From: CAYPKW01 sp964411425
Lineage (GTDB): Bacteria; Pseudomonadota; Alphaproteobacteria; Dongiales; Dongiaceae
Direction: 5' to 3'
Length of the DNA stretch: 10,816 nt
Assembly: GCA_964411425.1 (NCBI GenBank)
Contig: CAYPKW010000079.1
Location: 1-10,816 of the forward strand
Of this stretch, positions 1 to 5,035 are shown in pieces. Under the pieces are notes generated by a model that was not told the DNA's origin, made no database searches, and worked only from the letters and a program-made list of their open reading frames with translations. Position 1 is the first letter of the stretch. Each line of letters opens with the position of its first letter. Made by a program: the position numbers and the translations under genes.

Positions 1-15
1 TCGAAATCACGACCA

Positions 16-315
16 TTATTCGTATGTATCTTGAATTGTCATTGTCAACACCTCGCCCTGATGCAGCTCGACGCCCTCGATGGTGGAAGACTGCCCGTTG
101 GTCCACTGAGCCACCAGCGTATGGATGCCGATGCGTGCCTGCGTCGTGCAAAAAAGGCCCGCTAACGCGCGGCACCCATAAGCGCCGCTGACATAGAAAT
201 CCGCAGTCTCGCTGGACTGGTTATTGAGCGAGAACTGACCATAGCCTTCCTGCGCTCCCGCGAGCGCGGGCGACATGATAAATGCCACGGTCAAAGGAAC
301 TATTTTTCGACGCAT
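16..315 (-). CDS. small secreted protein, PEGA-like, function unknown
   Basis: A 99-residue protein that I do not recognise by name. It starts MRRKIVPLTVAFIMSPALAGA, a short basic N-terminus followed by a hydrophobic core and an ALAGA|Q-type signal peptidase I site around residue 21, so it is probably exported to the periplasm or outside. The mature part of about 78 residues is short beta-like strands with two cysteines (C48 and C56, a possible disulfide). Its order, FYVSGAYGC then GIHTLVAQW then GVELHQGE, recalls PEGA-type surface beta-sandwich domains; this is inference only. An in-frame ATG 18 codons upstream (367-369) was not chosen, because the ATG at 313-315 has GGAG five bases before it (complement of 321-324) and begins the signal peptide. 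Its G+C (53-62% in the stretches I counted) is lower than the rest of the window. It is transcribed away from the methyltransferase gene. Nothing downstream is visible before the window edge. Confidence 0.7.
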   Translation of the reverse strand: MRRKIVPLTVAFIMSPALAGAQEGYGQFSLNNQSSETADFYVSGAYGCRALAGLFCTTQARIGIHTLVAQWTNGQSSTIEGVELHQGEVLTMTIQDTYE

Positions 316-371
316 GATCGCTCCGTTAAACTGTATTCCCAAGATGAACTCTGAAACAGCATGCGTCAACG

Positions 372-391
372 CCGGAGTAAACCGGAGTAAA
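372..391. repeat. perfect 10-bp tandem repeat upstream of the secreted-protein gene
   Basis: The decamer CCGGAGTAAA occurs twice head to tail (372-381 and 382-391) in the AT-richer spacer between the two divergent genes. It lies about 57-76 bases upstream of the start codon of the secreted-protein gene. A repeat period of 10 puts both copies on the same face of the helix, as in direct-repeat operators. On the minus strand it reads TTTACTCCGG twice and is followed closely by TTGACG. Regulatory function is inference. The repeat itself is plain in the sequence. Confidence 0.5.
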
Positions 392-496
392 AATGTGTCA
401 GTAGCATATGATTTGACCGATCCAGGTTTAGCTCTCTATGCCAACTCGTCGGGGAATATCCCGCCACTGTTGAAATAGCCGGGTAGGCGTCGATCG

Positions 497-518
497 CCTC
501 GGGCCGTCAGGCTTGAGG
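497..518 (+). promoter_or_regulatory. possible leader hairpin before the methyltransferase gene
   Basis: Read as RNA on the plus strand, CCUCGGGCC (497-505) can pair with GGCUUGAGG (510-518) around a GUCA loop, giving nine base pairs of which two are G-U. On the opposite strand the two wobble positions become C-A mismatches, so the fold favours plus-strand RNA. It ends 31 bases before the methyltransferase ATG at 550. There is no U tract, so it is not a clear terminator. No fold energy was computed, and its role is unknown. Confidence 0.25.
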
Positions 519-549
519 TGCTGACTCTCAAACAGACGAGATCGACACC

Positions 550-1566
550 ATGAGCAAGAATATCGCATCTAAGGAAGCACACCAAGGGACGACGCCGGCG
601 CGGCGCCGCCCGGCCCTTCCCGCCGGGCCGCCGGCGGCGCATAGTGCGGTCATGCCCGGGGCGCCGCCTCTGACCCTGTTCGACCGGCGGCTGGTGCGCC
701 GCCACCGCGAGCGCGCCGCCGCCGGCTTCGCGCTGCACGACTTCCTGTTCCGCGAGACGGCCGAGCGGCTGGCCGACCGTCTCGACGACATGACCATGAA
801 GTTTCCGTTGGCACTCGACCTTGGCTGCCACGACGGCACGCTGGCCGGGCTCATCGGCCGGCGCGGCGGCGTCGAGACGCTGGTCCAGTGCGACCTGTCG
901 GAGAATATGGCGGGCCGGGCGCGGCGGCGCGGCCACCCGACGCTGGTGGCCGACGAGGAAGCGCTGCCCTTCGCGCCATGCTCCTTCGATCTCGTGCTGA
1001 GCTCGCTCAGCCTGCACTGGGTGAACGACCTGCCCGGCTCTCTCCTGCAAGTCCGCCGCGCCCTCAAGCCGAACGGCCTGTTCCTCGCGGCGCTCTTCGG
1101 TGGGCGCACGCTCGGCGAACTGCGCGAGGCGCTGTTGGCGGGCGAGCTCGAGACGACCGGCGGCGCCGGGCCGCGCGTGGCGCCATTCGCCGACGTGGCG
1201 GACCTTGGCGGGCTCTTGCAGCGCGCCGGTTTCGCGCTGCCGGTGGCGGACACCGACACGCTCACGGTCGCCTACGGCGACCTCTGGCGCCTGATGCGCG
1301 ACCTGCGCGGCATGGGCGAGAGCAACGCTCTCAACGCGCGGGCAGGGCGGTTCAAGGGGCGTACCGTCCTCGCCCGCGCCGCGGCGGCCTATCCGCGCGA
1401 TGCCGGGGGCCGCCTGCCGGCCACCTTCCAGATCGTCTACCTCACCGCTTGGGCGCCGCACGAATCGCAGCAGCGGGCGCAGCGGCCGGGCACGGCGCGC
1501 GCGCGTCTCGCCGACGCGCTCGGCGCGGCGGAGCGGCCGGCCGGCGACAAGGCCGGGCCGCGCTAG
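550..1566 (+). CDS. class I SAM-dependent methyltransferase (BioC/NDUFAF5-like)
   Basis: A 338-residue soluble protein with the Rossmann methyltransferase core. Motif I is LDLGCHDG (89-96), the acidic residue of strand 2 is D115 in QCDLSENM, and motifs II-III are in DEEALPF...FDLVLSSLSLHW (135-157) and LKPNGLFLAALFGG (172-185). The N-terminal signature LFDRRLVRRHRERAA (43-57) is typical of the alphaproteobacterial relatives of mitochondrial NDUFAF5, a complex I assembly factor, which are often labelled BioC. I would not assign biotin synthesis, because no bio genes are nearby. The start is uncertain: family members usually begin a few residues before LFDRR, which points to the ATG at 652 (M35, giving 304 residues). 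Residues 1-34 are low-complexity and their first dozen codons are AT-richer. Neither ATG has a good Shine-Dalgarno. The gene converges on the GNAT-Nudix gene; the comF gene I would expect next to it is absent or lost in gap 1. Confidence 0.85.
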   Translation: MSKNIASKEAHQGTTPARRRPALPAGPPAAHSAVMPGAPPLTLFDRRLVRRHRERAAAGFALHDFLFRETAERLADRLDDMTMKFPLALDLGCHDGTLAGLIGRRGGVETLVQCDLSENMAGRARRRGHPTLVADEEALPFAPCSFDLVLSSLSLHWVNDLPGSLLQVRRALKPNGLFLAALFGGRTLGELREALLAGELETTGGAGPRVAPFADVADLGGLLQRAGFALPVADTDTLTVAYGDLWRLMRDLRGMGESNALNARAGRFKGRTVLARAAAAYPRDAGGRLPATFQIVYLTAWAPHESQQRAQRPGTARARLADALGAAERPAGDKAGPR

Positions 1567-1649
1567 CGCTTGGCGCGAGCGGGTATTCGAGACGGCGAAC
1601 CGGGCGCGGGGCGCGTGACGGCGACGGGCCGGTTTGCCTCCGACGTCGT

Positions 1650-1749
1650 NNNNNNNNNNNNNNNNNNNNNNNNNNNNNNNNNNNNNNNNNNNNNNNNNNN
1701 NNNNNNNNNNNNNNNNNNNNNNNNNNNNNNNNNNNNNNNNNNNNNNNNN
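1650..1749. other. assembly gap of 100 N (gap 1)
   Basis: A run of exactly 100 N, the usual placeholder for a scaffold gap of unknown size, in the convergent space between the methyltransferase and GNAT-Nudix genes. Its right edge lies in a REP-like repeat, which probably broke the assembly. No overlap between the two flanks is visible. I see no gene in the remaining intergenic bases (1567-1649 and 1750-1792), but the missing stretch could hold one. Confidence 0.95.
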
Positions 1750-1770
1750 CCGGCTTTCGCCGGGGTGACG
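1750..1770. repeat. REP-like dispersed palindromic repeat, partial
   Basis: The sequence right after gap 1, CCGGCTTTCGCCGGGGTGAC (1750-1769), contains the perfect hairpin CCGGC-TTTC-GCCGG (1750-1763). On the other strand it reads GTCACCCCGGCGAAAGCCGG, which matches the widespread proteobacterial intergenic repeat of the GTCATTCCCGCGAAAGCGGG type. Only one edge of the element is present; the rest falls in the gap. It lies between two convergent stops and could act as a bidirectional terminator or mRNA stabiliser; that is inference. Confidence 0.6.
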
Positions 1771-1792
1771 ATGCGAGAGAACGGACTTTGCC

Positions 1793-2773
1793 CTACAGCA
1801 GGTCCCGCAACAGCGCCACCAGCGGCCGGTCGGCCGGCGGCATCGGGTAGTCGGCGAGCCGGGCGGGCCTGACCCAGGCGAGTTCCTGACCTTCGCGCGC
1901 GCTGGGGGTGCCCTGCCACACGCGGCAGACGTAGAGCGGCATCAGCAGGTGGAAGTCCGGATAGCGGTGCGAGGCGAAGGCGAGCGGGGCGAGGCAGCTC
2001 TCCTTGGTGTCCACCTCCAACTCCTCCATCAGCTCGCGCACCAGCGCCGCTTCCGGGCTTTCGCCCCCGTTCACCTTGCCGCCGGGGAACTCCCACAGCC
2101 CCGCCATGGCCTTGCCTTCCGGCCGGCGGGCAAGCAGCACGCGCCCGTCGCGGTCGACGAGGGCGACGGCTACGACCAGGACGACGGGCGCCGCCGGCGC
2201 ACCGCCGGCGCGTTCGAGCTCGTACAGCTCCACCTCCATGTCGCCGCCGCGCGCGGGTGCGTTCTGGCGCGCGCGCCCGACGAACCGAAAGCCCAGCTTC
2301 TGCAGGATCCGGGCCGAGGCGCGGTTCTCCGGCGCCACGCTCGCCTCGAGCCGCGCCACGCCCAGGCGCTCGAATGCGTGCGCCAGCACCGCCGCCGCCG
2401 CCTCGCTGGCATAGCCTCGGCCCCAGAACGGTCGGCCGATCCAGTAGCCGATGACGGCGCAGGCCACGCCGGCCGGGCGCGTCAGCGCGACGCAGCCGAC
2501 AAGATCGTCGGTTTCGCGCCCGACGACGACGAGCGTCAGGTCGCTGGCCTCTCCCCCTTCGGCGCCGAGGCTCTCGATCCACGCGAGCGCGACGCCGGGC
2601 CCGTAAGGATGCGGGATCTGCGCCGTGTAGCGCGCCACCTCCCAGTCGCCGGCCAGGCGCTCGATGGCCGCCGCGTCCCTAGGCTGCGGGCGGCGCAATA
2701 TGAGCCGCGCGGTCTCCAGCCGCGGGCCCGCCGGCTCAACTGCGATAGGCGGCATTGATGTCGATGTAGCCAT
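1793..2773 (-). CDS. bifunctional GNAT acetyltransferase - Nudix (MutT-type) hydrolase fusion
   Basis: One uninterrupted 326-residue frame carries two complete domains. Residues 18-187 form a RimJ/RimL-type GNAT domain: LETARLILRRP (19-29), the acetyl-CoA pyrophosphate-binding stretch GYWIGRPFWGRGYASEA (109-125), and PENRASARILQKLGF (148-162). After a short Ala/Gly/Pro linker, residues 197-326 are a MutT-like Nudix domain. It has LARRPEGKAMAGLWEFPGGK (214-233) and the Nudix box G232-x5-E238-x7-R246-E247-L-x-E250-E251, so the metal-binding glutamates are intact; the usual glycine near the end of the box is E253. Predicted activities are N-acetylation of an unknown substrate and hydrolysis of damaged (deoxy)nucleoside triphosphates. 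The start overlaps the end of argJ by 38 bp; ATG at 2755 (M7, 20-bp overlap) is equally possible. No good Shine-Dalgarno is seen, so translation may be coupled to argJ. It is the last gene of the isomerase-argJ operon. Confidence 0.88.
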   Translation of the reverse strand: MATSTSMPPIAVEPAGPRLETARLILRRPQPRDAAAIERLAGDWEVARYTAQIPHPYGPGVALAWIESLGAEGGEASDLTLVVVGRETDDLVGCVALTRPAGVACAVIGYWIGRPFWGRGYASEAAAAVLAHAFERLGVARLEASVAPENRASARILQKLGFRFVGRARQNAPARGGDMEVELYELERAGGAPAAPVVLVVAVALVDRDGRVLLARRPEGKAMAGLWEFPGGKVNGGESPEAALVRELMEELEVDTKESCLAPLAFASHRYPDFHLLMPLYVCRVWQGTPSAREGQELAWVRPARLADYPMPPADRPLVALLRDLL

Positions 2774-3965
2774 GCGTCAAATCGCAGGTCCACACCCGGG
2801 CGCGGCCCCTGCCCACGCCCACGTCGACGGCGATGTCGATCTCGCGCCCGCGCAGGTGCAGGGCGACCGGCGCCTCGTCGTAGTCGGGGCGGCGCTCGCC
2901 ACCGGCGGCGATGGCGACGCCGCCGATCGCCACGGCGAGCCGGTCCCGGTCGACCTTCTCGCCCGCCTTGCCGACCGCCATGACGATACGGCCCCAGTTG
3001 GCGTCGGCCCCGGCGATGGCGGTCTTGACGAGCGGCGAGTTGGCGACGCTGAGCGCGATGACGCGGGCCGCGCGGGCGGAGGCGGCGCCCGTCACCGTGA
3101 CGGTGACGAACTTCCGCGCGCCCTCGCCGTCGCGCACGACCTGACAGGCAAGGTCGATCATGAGCTCGTCGAGCTTGGCGCGGAAGTCGGCGAGTTGGCG
3201 CTCGCCGGCGCTCAGCACCGCCGGGTGCCGCGCCCGGCCGGTGGCGGCGAGCAACAGCGTGTCGCTGGTCGAAGTATCGCCGTCCACGGTGATCGAATTG
3301 AACGAACGGTCCGCGGCACCCTTGAGCAGCCGCTGCAGGACCGGCGCGGGGATACGGGCGTCGGTCGCCGCGAACGCCAACAGGGTCGCCATGTCGGGGG
3401 CGATCATGCCGGAGCCCTTGGCGATGCCGTTGATGACGACCGGCACGCCGCCGATCCGGGCGGCGCGGGTCGCCAGCTTGGGAAACGTGTCCGTGGTGAC
3501 GATCGATTCCGCCCCGGCCCGCCAGCCGCCGGCATCGAGCCCCCCGACGAGGGCCGGCACCCGCGCCCGGATTCGCTGGTCGTCGAGCGGCTCGCCGATG
3601 ACGCCGGTGGAGGCGACGAACACCTCGCGCGGCCGGCAGCGGAGCGCCTCAGACACCGCGCGGACGCAACGATCGACCGCCGCCGCGCCCGCCCGGCCGG
3701 TGAACGCGTTGGCGTTGCCGGCGTTCACCAGGATCGCTCGCGCCCGCCCGCCCGCGAGGTGTTCGCGGCAGCACTCGACCGGCGCCGACGCCGACCGCGA
3801 GCGGGTGAACACGCCGGCCACCGCACTCCCTTGCGCCAGCTCCATGAGGCAGACGTCGTTGCGCCCGCGATACTTGAGGCCGCTCTCCGCCACGGCCAAT
3901 CGGACGCCGGCGACCGGCGGCAGCTCGGAGAGCGTCCGGGGGGCGAGCGGCGAGCGCGGCGGCAT
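2736..3965 (-). CDS. argJ: bifunctional ornithine acetyltransferase / N-acetylglutamate synthase
   Basis: ArgJ of 409 residues, the normal length for the family. It moves the acetyl group from N-acetylornithine to glutamate (EC 2.3.1.35) and, in bifunctional forms, also makes N-acetylglutamate from acetyl-CoA (EC 2.3.1.1), in the cytoplasmic arginine pathway. The protein is made as a precursor that cleaves itself before a threonine. The site is KGSGMIAPDMATLLAF (183-198), with A193|T194 as the expected cut and T194 as nucleophile. STGVIG (119-124) fits the oxyanion-hole segment and TDTFPK (158-163) the substrate loop. The C-terminus INAAYRS matches the family ending. The frame is open 24 codons further upstream, but the ATG at 3963-3965 is chosen: it has AGGTGG six bases before it and the family begins just before LAPRTLSELPPVAGVRLA. 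That Shine-Dalgarno overlaps the stop of the isomerase gene, a sign of coupling. Confidence 0.96.
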   Translation of the reverse strand: MPPRSPLAPRTLSELPPVAGVRLAVAESGLKYRGRNDVCLMELAQGSAVAGVFTRSRSASAPVECCREHLAGGRARAILVNAGNANAFTGRAGAAAVDRCVRAVSEALRCRPREVFVASTGVIGEPLDDQRIRARVPALVGGLDAGGWRAGAESIVTTDTFPKLATRAARIGGVPVVINGIAKGSGMIAPDMATLLAFAATDARIPAPVLQRLLKGAADRSFNSITVDGDTSTSDTLLLAATGRARHPAVLSAGERQLADFRAKLDELMIDLACQVVRDGEGARKFVTVTVTGAASARAARVIALSVANSPLVKTAIAGADANWGRIVMAVGKAGEKVDRDRLAVAIGGVAIAAGGERRPDYDEAPVALHLRGREIDIAVDVGVGRGRARVWTCDLTHGYIDINAAYRS

Positions 3966-3971
3966 CGGACG

Positions 3972-3977
3972 CCACCT
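3972..3977 (-). promoter_or_regulatory. argJ ribosome binding site overlapping the isomerase stop codon
   Basis: On the minus strand the sequence reads TAGGTGGCGTCCG then ATG. AGGTGG is a good Shine-Dalgarno with a six-base spacer to the argJ start at 3965. Its first two bases lie within the TAG stop of the peptidyl-prolyl isomerase gene. This fixes the argJ start and suggests that ribosomes finishing the isomerase reinitiate on argJ. Confidence 0.75.
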
Positions 3978-4866
3978 ATTGCGGCGGCTGCCCGCCCTCG
4001 GCCGGCGCCGGTTCCGGGGGCAGGATCGGGGTGCCATCGGCGTTGAACTTCTCGATCTTCGCCTGGCCGCGCAGCAGGGCCAGCAATTGGCCGACGATTT
4101 CCTGGGTAAGCTGCTGCGTCACTCGTTCGCGCGCCTCCGCGAAGCCGGGCGGGGCCTTCTCGCGCCGGTCCTCGACCTTCACCACGTGCCAGCCGAAGCG
4201 GGTCTTCACCGGCTCCTTGGTATACTCCCCCTCCGCCAGCATGAACGCCGCCTCGGAGAATTCCGGCACCATCTGCTCGGCGGTAAAGTAGCCGAGGTCG
4301 CCGCCATTGGCGGCCGCCGCGGTGTCGATGGTCTGCTTGGCGGCGAGCTCGGCGAAATCGGCGCCTCCGGCGAGCTCCGCGATGACCTTCTTCGCCGCCG
4401 CTTCGGTTTCGGTCAGGATGTGGCGCGCGCGCACCTCCAGCTGCGGCGGGGTTTCCTCGAGGAAACGCTCGTAGCGCGCCTCAACGGCCTCGCCGGTCGC
4501 GCGCTCCGCGAGATAGCCCTCGAGCAGCGCCTCGCGGATCGCCAGCTCCTCGCACCGCGCCACCCGCGCCTTGACCGCGCCATCGTCGTGCAGGCTTAGC
4601 CGGCGGCCCTCGTTGACCAGCAGGTTGAGGTCGATCAAGCGCTCGACGAGCGCCGGGAACAACTCGTCGATCTGCTGCCGGTAGGCCTCGGGCAGCGTCG
4701 CGGCCGAGGCCACTACGTCCGAGCGGCGCAGCTCCTTGCCGTCGACGATGGCCACCACGCGGTCGTCATCGAGTTTTGGATCGGCGGCGCCTTGCGCCAA
4801 CACGCCGCCCCACGGCAGCGAGGCTACGAGCAACGCGGCCGCGGCGCCGCCCATCCTGAATGGCAT
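3976..4866 (-). CDS. exported parvulin-type peptidyl-prolyl cis-trans isomerase
   Basis: A 296-residue protein of the PpiC/PrsA/SurA class. Residues 1-25 are a signal peptide with a hydrophobic core and a possible cut after VLA (22-24), so it should act in the periplasm. Residues 35-140 are a helical SurA_N-like arm that begins VVAIVDGKELRRSDV. Residues 143-235 are the rotamase domain, with VRARHIL (145-151), FAELAAKQT (171-179), GGDLGYF (188-194) and RFGWHVVKVEDRR (223-235). The tail (268-296) is Pro/Glu-rich and has no membrane anchor, unlike PpiD. It catalyses proline isomerisation and probably chaperones secreted proteins, which fits its place divergent to secA. The start has AAGG eight bases upstream; a second ATG at M5 would trim the signal peptide. 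It is the first gene of the operon with argJ, 10 bp apart. Confidence 0.92.
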   Translation of the reverse strand: MPFRMGGAAAALLVASLPWGGVLAQGAADPKLDDDRVVAIVDGKELRRSDVVASAATLPEAYRQQIDELFPALVERLIDLNLLVNEGRRLSLHDDGAVKARVARCEELAIREALLEGYLAERATGEAVEARYERFLEETPPQLEVRARHILTETEAAAKKVIAELAGGADFAELAAKQTIDTAAAANGGDLGYFTAEQMVPEFSEAAFMLAEGEYTKEPVKTRFGWHVVKVEDRREKAPPGFAEARERVTQQLTQEIVGQLLALLRGQAKIEKFNADGTPILPPEPAPAEGGQPPQ

Positions 4867-4895
4867 GGCAGGGCCTTTCGTTCTTGCCGGCGGGC

Positions 4896-4924
4896 ATCAT
4901 GCAAGGAGGGCGCCGGCAACACAA
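4896..4924 (-). promoter_or_regulatory. candidate sigma70 promoter for the isomerase-argJ operon
   Basis: On the minus strand TTGTGT (4919-4924) and CATGAT (4896-4901) are separated by 17 bases, three and four matches to the -35 and -10 consensus. This would place the RNA start about 20 bases before the isomerase ATG at 4866. It is a match by eye in a GC-rich spacer, so it is weak evidence. Confidence 0.3.
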
Positions 4925-4948
4925 GCCGCCGCCCGCGCCGGCGGATCG

Positions 4949-4977
4949 TTGACAGTCCAACCGGCGCACCCTATCTG
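4949..4977 (+). promoter_or_regulatory. candidate sigma70 promoter for secA
   Basis: A perfect -35 box TTGACA (4949-4954) is followed, after 17 bases, by TATCTG (4972-4977), a weak -10 with three matches. It lies in the 169-bp divergent spacer and would give a leader of roughly 50 bases before the secA ATG at 5036. The exact TTGACA in such GC-rich sequence makes this more convincing than the opposite-strand promoter. Confidence 0.45.
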
Positions 4978-5026
4978 TCAGGGGCGCCCCGGCGAGAACC
5001 GGGGCCGCTCCGTTCTCACCGCCATC

Positions 5027-5030
5027 GAGG
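5027..5030 (+). promoter_or_regulatory. ribosome binding site that fixes the secA start
   Basis: GAGG lies five bases before the ATG at 5036. The next in-frame ATG (5045) would be 14 bases away, which is too far. The site supports 5036 as the start and argues against any start further upstream. Confidence 0.6.
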
Positions 5031-5035
5031 CCGCG

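Noticed and set aside
436..1461. Long minus-strand and alternative plus-strand frames over the methyltransferase
   Set aside because: Arg/Ala/Pro-rich shadow translations without motifs. The methyltransferase frame has all class I motifs.
550..1566. Naming the methyltransferase bioC
   Set aside because: The N-terminal signature fits the NDUFAF5-like branch and there are no biotin genes in the window; the symbol was left empty.
4736..5035. A 100-residue N-terminal extension of secA
   Set aside because: The frame is open, but it would overlap the divergent isomerase gene and its signal peptide, and it has no SecA homology. The GAGG site and the conserved KRLFGS start support 5036.
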